In this document: piece after piece, positions 1 to 4,868 of the stretch
Layout: each line of letters begins with the position of its first letter
Numbering within the stretch: the first letter of the stretch is position 1
Assembly (NCBI GenBank): GCA_013697465.1
Contig: JACCWU010000284.1
Coordinates: 1 to 7,383 of the forward strand
Length of the DNA stretch: 7,383 bases
Source of the DNA: Actinomycetota bacterium
GTDB taxonomy: Bacteria > Actinomycetota > Thermoleophilia > Gaiellales > Gaiellaceae
Direction: 5' to 3'
Translations under genes and position numbers: made by a program
The notes under the pieces: model-generated
Told to the model about the DNA's origin: nothing
The model's database searches: none
Seen by the model: the letters and a program-made list of their open reading frames with translations, nothing else

Positions 1-798
1 CTCGTCGAGGAAGAAGAGCTCGAGGTTCTTTCCCCAGCGGACGGTGCGGTAGAGGCCTATCGCCGGGTAGTAGGCGACCGGCGAGTAGTCGCGAAACGCC
101 TCGACGCCTGCGGAGTAGATCGTCTCCCCGTGCTCCGGCCTCGAGAAGTCGTTGATGAACTCATGGTCGTCCCAGTGGGTGTAGAGACCAGCCGACGCGC
201 GCAGCTTTCGCAGGGCCGGGAGTGCGAGGCCGAGCTTGTACTTCTCCCATTTCTCCGTCACGGTGCGCGCGACCGGCGCTCCGCCAACCTCACTGTCCGA
301 GTAGATCGTGTCGCCCAGATTGATGTTGAAGTCATTCTTCTCGGCAGCCATACGCGCGTAGACGCCGTAGGTGTTGTATGCAGGCTTGCCGTTCGAGCCG
401 GGCGTCGCGTCGGCGTCGCCGGAGATCGCGAACCGGACATCCGTGGCAGCACTCGCCTTCGGCGCGGTGCTGAAGGTCCCGACGGCACTCCTCGCTGCGC
501 CTTGCTCGAACCGAAACCAGTAGCGTTGGCCCGGCCCGACGAACACCTTCCGGCTCACCGTCAGGTCGTTCGAAGAGCGCGCGACCGCCGAGTACAGAAC
601 TTCGCCTTTCATGGAGCTCGATTGCGACACGCGAACGGCGACCTTCCCGGCGCGCGGTGCGCGCGTCCAGAGGATTGCCGACGCAGAGGTGATGTCCCCG
701 GCTGCGACCCCGTACCTGAAGCCCGGCGATGCAGCGTCAGCCGAGACCGCCGCGACGACGAGGGTCGCGACGGCTGCAAGCACGACGAGGCGGCGCAC
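1..798 (-). CDS. PhoD-like secreted metallophosphatase (3' part missing)
   Basis: The first 266 residues are present and open throughout; the C-terminal part lies beyond the window. Residues 1-22 are a Sec-type signal peptide (RR, then a Leu/Val/Ala core, cleavage near ADA-AS). Residues 27-110 match the PhoD N-terminal beta-sandwich domain (GVAAGD at 30-35, AILWTR at 41-46). The catalytic metallophosphatase domain follows: ISGDAD (125-130), NLGDTIYSD (160-168) and HWDDHEFINDF (208-218), the usual metal-ligand blocks. PhoD enzymes hydrolyse phosphate mono- or diesters outside the membrane. The start is GTG at 798: an in-frame TAG (808-810, the ctaG stop) lies just upstream, so no longer form is possible. 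The first block lacks the cysteine typical of Bacillus PhoD, and no Cys occurs in the visible part, so the metal content may differ. It follows ctaG by 9 nt and could be co-transcribed or use its own overlapping promoter. Confidence 0.9.
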   Translation of the reverse strand, partial: MRRLVVLAAVATLVVAAVSADAASPGFRYGVAAGDITSASAILWTRAPRAGKVAVRVSQSSSMKGEVLYSAVARSSNDLTVSRKVFVGPGQRYWFRFEQGAARSAVGTFSTAPKASAATDVRFAISGDADATPGSNGKPAYNTYGVYARMAAEKNDFNINLGDTIYSDSEVGGAPVARTVTEKWEKYKLGLALPALRKLRASAGLYTHWDDHEFINDFSRPEHGETIYSAGVEAFRDYSPVAYYPAIGLYRTVRWGKNLELFFLDE

Positions 799-804
799 CG
801 CTCG

Positions 805-810
805 ACCCTA
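805..810 (-). promoter_or_regulatory. Candidate -10 (TAGGGT) for leaderless phoD-like gene
   Basis: On the minus strand TAGGGT fits TANNNT and ends exactly 6 nt before the GTG start at 798, the spacing at which the start codon would be the first transcribed base. Its first three bases are also the ctaG stop codon. No clear Shine-Dalgarno precedes the GTG. No convincing -35 is seen. Coupled translation from the ctaG message is the alternative. Confidence 0.35.
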
Positions 811-1578
811 TGCAGCGGGCCGAGGGTGGTCAACATCCTCCCTTCGCTCCTCCTCCGCGAAGAAGCGCAGAAGCCAGAACGCGAACACCGCGAAGAAGAC
901 GATCGCCTGCTCGACCGCCATGAGGATGCCCGCGATCTGCTGGTCCTCGAGCGCGGTCAATCCCCAGAGCCGTTCCGGCGCGTCGACATAGAAGTCGTAG
1001 ATCGCATCCGGAACGAGGGCGATGACGAGCCCGATGGGGCTCCCGAGCACGAAAGCTGCAAAGACGACGCCTGCGCGGGCGCCGGCGCCCAGGCGGTGCG
1101 GCTCGTCCTGTACGACGCTCCACCACATCGCGACTCCGGTCAGGAAATAGAGCGCGTGCTCGAGGTGAAGGAGCGTGTGCGGCTGCTCGAGCGCCGTGTC
1201 GTAGAGCCACGGCAGGTGCCACAGCATGTAGTTCGCGAGCCAGAGCGGGAGCGCCACGGCCGGGTGCGTAAACATTCGGATGGGTCTGAGCCGCGCGATC
1301 GCAGCGGCGAGCGCGGGAGGCAGGCCGAGCACGACGAGGAGCGGCGCCCACTCGGCGAGGACGACGTTCTGGAGCAGGTGAACCGTCAGGAGGTAGTTGA
1401 GCGCGATGGTCTCGAGCGGCGTGATCGTGACTGCAACGACCAGCGCCATCGCGGCGAGGAAGCAGGCGGTTCGCCACGCGGGCGCGGGATAACGGCGAAG
1501 GGCGGCGAAGTACGCGACGGTCAGGAGCGGAACGAGCACGAGCGCCTCCGGGTTCCACGACCACGAATACGGGTCCAC
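808..1578 (-). CDS. ctaG: Cytochrome c oxidase assembly factor, CtaG/Caa3-type family
   Basis: A 256-residue polytopic membrane protein with about seven hydrophobic segments (roughly 12-27, 36-54, 72-96, 108-122, 138-154, 167-190, 216-239). Family landmarks are in order: H67-x2-Q70 in VHLLQ, HPAVALPLW at 105-113, LWHLPWLYDTAL at 119-130, H134/H138/E140/H141, WW at 152-153, and EDQQIAG at 211-217. Proteins of this family assist copper delivery or assembly of aa3/caa3 oxidase at the cytoplasmic membrane. The common HxxQH motif here reads HLLQN, with Asn in place of the second His. The start is GTG at 1578; an in-frame TAG four codons upstream rules out any longer form. No Shine-Dalgarno is visible, and TAGCGT lies 6 nt before the start. 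No oxidase subunit genes are in the window, so it looks unlinked from its target complex. The C-terminus is charged and cytoplasmic or disordered. Confidence 0.9.
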   Translation of the reverse strand: MDPYSWSWNPEALVLVPLLTVAYFAALRRYPAPAWRTACFLAAMALVVAVTITPLETIALNYLLTVHLLQNVVLAEWAPLLVVLGLPPALAAAIARLRPIRMFTHPAVALPLWLANYMLWHLPWLYDTALEQPHTLLHLEHALYFLTGVAMWWSVVQDEPHRLGAGARAGVVFAAFVLGSPIGLVIALVPDAIYDFYVDAPERLWGLTALEDQQIAGILMAVEQAIVFFAVFAFWLLRFFAEEERREDVDHPRPAA

Positions 1579-1583
1579 CTCGC

Positions 1584-1590
1584 TACGCTA
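1584..1590. promoter_or_regulatory. Symmetric -10 shared by tRNA-Gly and ctaG (candidate)
   Basis: The top strand reads TACGCTA and the bottom strand TAGCGTA, so TANNNT hexamers occur on both strands offset by one base. TACGCT (1584-1589) ends 8 nt before tRNA-Gly. TAGCGT (1590-1585 on the bottom strand) ends 6 nt before the GTG of ctaG. The whole gap between the two divergent genes is 19 bp, so both promoters must overlap the gap and the neighbouring gene. No good -35 was recognised for either direction. Confidence 0.4.
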
Positions 1591-1597
1591 ACCGGGC

Positions 1598-1668
1598 GCG
1601 GGCGTGATGTAGCGGTAGCATCCGACCCTTCCAAGGTCGTCGCGCCGGTTCGAGCCCGGCCGCCCGCT
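1598..1668 (+). tRNA. tRNA-Gly(TCC)
   Basis: A 71-nt cloverleaf can be folded by hand. The acceptor stem is GCGGGCG (1598-1604) with CGCCCGC (1661-1667), discriminator T1668. The D stem is ATGT/GCAT (1607-1610/1618-1621, one G-T pair). The anticodon stem is CGACC/GGTCG (1623-1627/1635-1639) with loop CTTCCAA and anticodon TCC at 1630-1632. The variable loop is 4 nt. The T stem is GCCGG/CCGGC (1644-1648/1656-1660) with loop TTCGAGC. CCA is not encoded. It decodes GGA/GGG glycine codons. Confidence 0.96.
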
Positions 1669-1694
1669 CTCTCATCTCCGTCCGACTCCTTCGC

Positions 1695-1700
1695 TAGTTT
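1695..1700 (+). promoter_or_regulatory. Candidate -10 (TAGTTT) for leaderless HTH gene
   Basis: TAGTTT fits TANNNT and lies 6 nt before the ATG at 1707. There is no purine-rich Shine-Dalgarno between the tRNA-Gly end and the ATG. The hexamer overlaps the left arm of the inverted repeat at 1697-1714. Read-through from the tRNA promoter is an alternative source of transcript. Confidence 0.45.
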
Positions 1701-1714
1701 TCAGATATGAAAAC
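1697..1714. promoter_or_regulatory. Perfect inverted repeat over the HTH gene start (possible operator)
   Basis: GTTTTCA (1697-1703), a 4-nt spacer GATA, then TGAAAAC (1708-1714). The right arm begins inside the ATG at 1707 and reaches codon 3. The left arm overlaps the candidate -10. An AT-rich 7+7 bp perfect dyad is unexpected at this base composition. Its placement would suit repression by a dimeric HTH protein, possibly the product of the gene itself. A hairpin in the RNA is another reading, but the GC-poor stem would be weak. Confidence 0.5.
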
Positions 1715-2393
1715 GGCGGAGCGCAAGCAAGCGCGCAAACTACGGCGGGAGCAGGGCTTACCCGTCAAGCAGATCGCCAGACTGGTGAGCGTCGCGCCGT
1801 CATCGGTCAGCGTCTGGGTTCGTGATGTGCCGCTGAGCCCGGAACAGCGAGACGCACTCCGGCAGATGAACCCCGCATATAACCGCCAGCTCCGTGGCGC
1901 CAATCGCAATGCGGAACTGGGGCGAGCCCAGCGGCTCAGTTACCAACACGAGGGTCGTGCGTTGGCCCGACGCGCCGGTCGGCTGCACGTCGCGGGTGCG
2001 ATGCTCTACTGGGCCGAGGGCGATAAAGGAAGCAGGAACTCCGCACGCCTCACAAACTCGGATCCCGACCTTCTCGTCATGTTCGTTCGGTTCCTCCGGA
2101 CCTACTTCGAACTCCCGAACGAGAAGCTCAGGGTCACGTGCAACCTCTTCGCCGACCACCTCGACAGACAGGTCGAGATAGAGCAGTTTTGGCTCGACCT
2201 GCTCGAACTTCCGCGGACATGCCTGTGCAAGTCGTCCGTCAACGTCTACTCGAAGTACAGCCAAAAGAAGCGCCGAAACAAACTCCCGTACGGGACGACA
2301 CGAGTTGGTGTGAACTCGACGCAGGTCGTCCAGAGCATCTACGGGTCGATCCAGGAGTACGGCGGGTTCGAGCGGCCGGACTGGCTCGATTGA
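1707..2393 (+). CDS. HTH protein with LAGLIDADG-like core, function unknown
   Basis: A 228-residue soluble protein. Residues 8-40 form a homeodomain-like helix-turn-helix (KQIARLVSVAPSSVSVWVRD at 21-40, with SxxSVSxWVRD as the recognition helix). Residues 93-135 read LHVAGAMLYWAEGDK, then ARLTNSDPDLLVMFVRFLR. The AxxYWAEG block followed by a strand and a hydrophobic helix resembles one LAGLIDADG motif, with E104 at the place of the catalytic acidic residue. Residues 186-205 are basic (KKRRNKLPYG), and the end is FERPDWLD. I recall similar 'LYWAEG...TNSDP' hypothetical proteins in Actinobacteria and candidate phyla, but know no proven role. A single motif would require a dimer for endonuclease activity; a DNA-binding regulator is equally possible. 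G+C is visibly lower than the neighbours (A-rich stretches at 1707-1750 and 2220-2290), and the gene sits 38 nt downstream of a tRNA, which suggests transfer. It converges on the methyltransferase gene with a 14-bp gap. Confidence 0.8.
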   Translation: MKTAERKQARKLRREQGLPVKQIARLVSVAPSSVSVWVRDVPLSPEQRDALRQMNPAYNRQLRGANRNAELGRAQRLSYQHEGRALARRAGRLHVAGAMLYWAEGDKGSRNSARLTNSDPDLLVMFVRFLRTYFELPNEKLRVTCNLFADHLDRQVEIEQFWLDLLELPRTCLCKSSVNVYSKYSQKKRRNKLPYGTTRVGVNSTQVVQSIYGSIQEYGGFERPDWLD

Positions 2394-2407
2394 CCGCGGC
2401 TGACTCG

Positions 2408-3208
2408 TCAGAGCTTCCGCGCGATGAAGACCACGAACTCGGTGTCGGCGGTGGGCTCGTGATCGGTGTAGTCGCCGCGGACGGTCACATCGGCGAACCC
2501 GGCTCGCTCGAGCATCAGCAGCAGCTCGTTCTTGAAGTACAGCGTCATCGTCAACACGTGCGTCCCGCTCTCGACGAGCTCTTGATCGCGCCACATCTCG
2601 CCCAGCATCTCGAGCATCACGCGCTGTTCCAGCGGGTCGAAAGCGATGAGACGTGTGCGCAGCTCGTACTCGGCTCCGTCCGAGCCCTTTCTCCTCTCGC
2701 CCGGTGCCGGCCATGGCCTCGGCAGGTCGTCGCGTGCCCCTGCGAGCCATCTCGGCCACAGCCAGGTGTCCGTATACGGGACCTCGTTGTCGAGAACGAG
2801 CACGCCGCCGGGCTCGAGATGGTCATGGAGACGCCGCAGTGCCTCGAGATCCTGCTCGCGAGTTCCTCCCAGGCCGAAGCCTCCGCACACGAGGATCGTC
2901 CGGTACCTGCGCGGCAGGTCGAGCTCGTGCATCGCCTGTGCGTACAGCGTCGGCGACAAGCCCTCACGCTCGGCCGCTTCTCGACAGAGGGCGAGCATGT
3001 CGGTTGAGATGTCGCATCCGTCGACGTCGAGGCCGGCTCGCAGGTACGGCACGAGCAGACGTCCCGTCCCGCACGCGACATCGAGGGCGGGTTGCCCGTC
3101 GTCCTCGATGAACTGCCGGAAGTACGCGATCTCGGGCCCGGAGACGTTGAACTCCGCCCACCATCTCGCGACGACGCCGTAATGCCAGGTCTGCGGCAGC
3201 TCGTTCAT
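2408..3208 (-). CDS. Class I SAM-dependent methyltransferase
   Basis: A 266-residue cytoplasmic protein. Motif I is ALDVACGTGR (41-50), the glycine-rich SAM loop. GCDIS (64-68) ends strand 2, with D66 expected to bind the ribose hydroxyls. MHELDLPRRYRTILVCGGFG (93-112) covers the adenine-side loop and strand 4. The LEPGGVLVLDNE block (131-142) is strand 5 and its turn. The C-terminal part (180-266) is a beta-rich cap or substrate region ending FVVFIARKL. This is the Methyltransf_25/11-like layout of small-molecule methyltransferases; the substrate cannot be told. The start is ATG at 3208, with GAGGAAGG (3213-3220 on the minus strand) 4 nt upstream. It follows the M15 peptidase gene by 18 bp on the same strand, so the two are probably one transcript. 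No terminator is evident in the 14 bp separating it from the convergent HTH gene. Confidence 0.9.
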   Translation of the reverse strand: MNELPQTWHYGVVARWWAEFNVSGPEIAYFRQFIEDDGQPALDVACGTGRLLVPYLRAGLDVDGCDISTDMLALCREAAEREGLSPTLYAQAMHELDLPRRYRTILVCGGFGLGGTREQDLEALRRLHDHLEPGGVLVLDNEVPYTDTWLWPRWLAGARDDLPRPWPAPGERRKGSDGAEYELRTRLIAFDPLEQRVMLEMLGEMWRDQELVESGTHVLTMTLYFKNELLLMLERAGFADVTVRGDYTDHEPTADTEFVVFIARKL

Positions 3209-3226
3209 TCCGCCTTCCTCTCTTCC

Positions 3227-3877
3227 TCAGCGACCGCTCGCGGAGAAGTGCTGGTAGTCCTGCACCGACGTCCAGTCCCCGCCCCAGCCCCACGCGATCG
3301 CCGCGAACGTCCGCACGACGACGCTGCCGGGACACGCCATCCCGCGCTTGCAGGGCGTCCGGTCGAGGTAGGACTCGCTCGCAGGGTGCGAGGTCCTCCC
3401 TCCGCTGACATAAGGGTTTTCGATCGGGTTGACGTCGATCGCGCGCCCGTACGCGTGCTCCGACCACCGCCTCGTCCCGTCGACGTAGCGGCAGTTGAAA
3501 GCAGAGGTGTTGTCGGCTTCGATCGAGCGAAAGTCGCTCGCGCCGTACGCGTCGACGGGAACCATCCGCCGGATCGGGAAGCGAGTCGCGTGCAGGCGTC
3601 GCAGGACGGCGAGCACGTCGCCGGCCACGTCGCGGTGCACGACCAGCCGGCCGTTCCGGATGCGGCCGTCGAACCCCCAGTGGCGGGCTGTGACGAGGCG
3701 CAGCTCCCGGAGCGGGACAGGGCAACCCGCCCGCCACGACACACCCGTCATGGTGGCGCGCAACGACGGACCGATCGGCGAGATCGTGCCGGCGAACTCG
3801 GGTGTTTGCGCTCGGCCGCCCACGGGCGCGACGAAAAGGACCAACACACCGGTGACTGCGGCGACGGCACGGATCAC
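3227..3877 (-). CDS. Secreted M15-family zinc peptidase (D-Ala-D-Ala carboxypeptidase-like)
   Basis: 216 residues with GTG start at 3877. Residues 1-24 are a signal peptide (hydrophobic core AVAAVTGVLVLFVAPV, cleavage after GRAQ). The mature domain carries the M15 zinc site: SEHAYGRAID (139-148) gives H141 and D148, and DYQHFS (207-212) gives the likely catalytic D207 and third ligand H210. This fits the peptidase_M15_4 type seen in VanY-like and phage endolysin L-Ala-D-Glu peptidases, which cut peptidoglycan stem peptides. WGWGGDW (196-202) precedes the last motif, as is usual. C52, C129, C176 and C182 could form disulphides outside the cell. The reading frame is open upstream to 4069, but that would overlap the aquaporin gene and bury the signal peptide. 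The GTG has AAGGAG 4 nt upstream. It is the first gene of a likely pair with the methyltransferase. Confidence 0.88.
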   Translation of the reverse strand: MIRAVAAVTGVLVLFVAPVGGRAQTPEFAGTISPIGPSLRATMTGVSWRAGCPVPLRELRLVTARHWGFDGRIRNGRLVVHRDVAGDVLAVLRRLHATRFPIRRMVPVDAYGASDFRSIEADNTSAFNCRYVDGTRRWSEHAYGRAIDVNPIENPYVSGGRTSHPASESYLDRTPCKRGMACPGSVVVRTFAAIAWGWGGDWTSVQDYQHFSASGR

Positions 3878-3881
3878 TGCG

Positions 3882-3887
3882 CTCCTT
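3882..3887 (-). promoter_or_regulatory. Shine-Dalgarno deciding the M15 peptidase start
   Basis: AAGGAG on the minus strand, 4 nt before GTG 3877, places the start directly at the signal peptide. TACGCT (3893-3888 on the same strand) lies just ahead and fits TANNNT, but a promoter there would leave the Shine-Dalgarno mostly outside the transcript, so both cannot be right. Confidence 0.65.
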
Positions 3888-3977
3888 AGCGTAGGCGACT
3901 CGCCGTTCAGTCTCAGCGAGACGCCGCGTTGCGAGGAGATGAGCCGCGGCCGTCGAATCCGAGGCCGCCCCAACCAC

Positions 3978-3982
3978 GGAGG
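3978..3982 (+). promoter_or_regulatory. Shine-Dalgarno for the aquaporin-family gene
   Basis: GGAGG sits 7 nt before the first ATG (3990) and 10 nt before a second in-frame ATG (3993). The spacing favours 3990. It rules out the long in-frame upstream extension that stays open back to 3495. Confidence 0.8.
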
Positions 3983-3989
3983 TCTCGCG

Positions 3990-4688
3990 ATGATGGAACC
4001 CTTAAGCGTTCGGCTCGCTGCGGAAGCACTCGGTACGTTCATGTTCTTTTTCCTGGGGTTCTGCGGCATCGCCGCGGCCGTCGACTACGGCCAGGAGGCG
4101 ATCCAGCCGGTGGGGATCGCGGCGGGCTTCGGGTTCGGACTCGTCATCGCGATCACCGCCTTCGGCCACGTCTCCGGGGGCCACTACAACCCCGGCGTGA
4201 CAGTCGGCCTCATGGCCGCGGGTCGGTTCCCGGCGCTCGAGGTGATCCCGTACTGGATCGCGCAGATCGTGGGCGGTCTGTGCGCGGTGGGCACCATCGC
4301 TCTCGTCTTCGGCGGCGGCGCCACGGACGCCCTCGGAACGATCCCGGGCGCGGCGGTCGACGACTGGGGGGCCCTTCTGCTCGAAGCGATCGTCACGGCG
4401 CTCCTCGTCATGGTCATCCTCACGGTGACACTCGCCGAAGGGGCTGCCTGGAGAGGAATGATGGCGCCGCTCCTGATCGGTCTCGTGATCTTCACCGGCG
4501 CTCTCGCGGTCGGCCCGTCGTCCGGCGGCTCCTTCAATCCGGCCCGGTCGTTCGTGCCCGTGATCTACAACGGTGAGTGGGGCGACCTCTGGATCTACCT
4601 CCTCGGCCCGTTCGCGGGCGCTATCGTCGGCGGAGCGATCTGGTCCTGGGTCATCGCCGGCCACGAGCGAAGGGGCGCGACGATCTAA
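3990..4688 (+). CDS. Aquaporin / MIP-family channel
   Basis: 232 residues with six hydrophobic helices (about 8-30, 38-60, 85-107, 126-149, 157-176, 199-223) and two half-helices carrying the MIP signature. The first is SGGHYNPG (62-69), NPG rather than the usual NPA. The second is SGGSFNPARS (178-187), canonical NPA plus the filter arginine R186. MIP channels pass water or small neutral solutes across the cytoplasmic membrane as tetramers. Aligned by eye to E. coli AqpZ, the narrow filter would be F49, A171, G180, R186. AqpZ's filter histidine is replaced by a small residue, which suggests a wider pore than a strict water channel. The substrate is not assignable. It is divergent from the M15 gene across 112 bp and ends before a strong terminator. 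It appears to be a single-gene unit. Confidence 0.93.
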   Translation: MMEPLSVRLAAEALGTFMFFFLGFCGIAAAVDYGQEAIQPVGIAAGFGFGLVIAITAFGHVSGGHYNPGVTVGLMAAGRFPALEVIPYWIAQIVGGLCAVGTIALVFGGGATDALGTIPGAAVDDWGALLLEAIVTALLVMVILTVTLAEGAAWRGMMAPLLIGLVIFTGALAVGPSSGGSFNPARSFVPVIYNGEWGDLWIYLLGPFAGAIVGGAIWSWVIAGHERRGATI

Positions 4689-4716
4689 GCGCGGCCCGCG
4701 CGATCGGCCGTCAGAG

Positions 4717-4742
4717 AGAAGCCCCGCCGCGGCGGGGCTTCT
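4717..4742. terminator. Bidirectional intrinsic terminator
   Basis: A perfect palindrome with arms AGAAGCCCCGCC (4717-4728) and GGCGGGGCTTCT (4731-4742) around GC. The bottom strand continues TCTCTCTG and the top strand TTCAC, so the U tract is modest in both directions. It lies 28 nt after the aquaporin stop and 5 nt beyond the 3' end of the convergent tRNA-Pro, so it can end both transcripts. Confidence 0.88.
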
Positions 4743-4747
4743 TCACA

Positions 4748-4821
4748 TCGGGGCGGCCGGATTCGAACCGGCGACCTCCCGCTCCCAAAGCGGGCACTCC
4801 ACCAGGCTGAGCTACGCCCCG
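4748..4821 (-). tRNA. tRNA-Pro(TGG)
   Basis: A 74-nt cloverleaf on the minus strand. The acceptor stem is CGGGGCG/CGCCCCG with discriminator A (4748). The D arm begins GCTC and carries GG. The anticodon stem is CCCGC/GCGGG with loop TTTGGGA and anticodon TGG at 4785-4787. The T stem is GCCGG/CCGGC with loop TTCGAAT. CCA is not encoded. It decodes CCA and, by wobble, other proline codons. Confidence 0.97.
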
Positions 4822-4831
4822 CGGTCGTCAC

Positions 4832-4837
4832 AGTCTA
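4832..4837 (-). promoter_or_regulatory. Candidate -10 (TAGACT) for tRNA-Pro
   Basis: TAGACT on the minus strand fits TANNNT and ends 10 nt before tRNA-Pro, giving a short 5' leader. No clear -35 is seen. It lies within the 47-bp gap shared with the divergent transporter gene. Confidence 0.35.
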
Positions 4838-4856
4838 GGCGGCGACTCGCGCTGGA

Positions 4857-4862
4857 TAGCCT
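4857..4862 (+). promoter_or_regulatory. Candidate -10 (TAGCCT) for leaderless transporter gene
   Basis: TAGCCT fits TANNNT and ends exactly 6 nt before ATG 4869. No Shine-Dalgarno precedes this ATG. The purine-rich GAGGAGGGG at 4897-4905 lies inside the gene and is too far from the next in-frame ATG (4938) to serve it. Confidence 0.45.
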
Positions 4863-4868
4863 GCCGCG

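Noticed and set aside
130..1710. Long plus-strand open frame (526 codons) opposite ctaG and the phoD-like gene
   Set aside because: Arg/Asp/Glu-rich low-complexity translation typical of the antisense of high-GC genes; it also runs through tRNA-Gly. The minus strand encodes recognisable families.
2365..2373. GGTTCGAGC shared with the tRNA-Gly T arm (1647-1655), as a possible att repeat flanking the HTH gene
   Set aside because: Only 9 exact bases. The copy encodes the C-terminal GFERP of the HTH gene, and no integrase is present, so chance is likely.
2400..2411. CTGAC-TC-GTCAG dyad between the convergent HTH and methyltransferase genes
   Set aside because: The arms are too short, the loop too small, and there is no U tract, so it is not a credible terminator. 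It mostly overlaps the methyltransferase stop codon.
3887..3893. TACGCTA on the minus strand before the M15 gene, identical to the 7-mer in the tRNA-Gly/ctaG gap
   Set aside because: Its 10-nt distance to the GTG would remove most of the AAGGAG from the transcript. A single extra copy of a 7-mer is weak evidence of a shared regulator.
3910..3922. GTCTC-AGC-GAGAC hairpin in the M15/aquaporin gap
   Set aside because: Arms of five bases only and no relation to a recognisable promoter; expected by chance in about 110 bp.
3495..3989. In-frame upstream extension of the aquaporin
   Set aside because: The extension is Arg/Ser/Thr-rich shadow sequence antisense to the M15 gene; GGAGG fixes the start at 3990.
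3878..4069. N-terminal extension of the M15 peptidase up to 4069
   Set aside because: It would overlap the aquaporin start and hide a clean signal peptide. GTG 3877 has its own AAGGAG.
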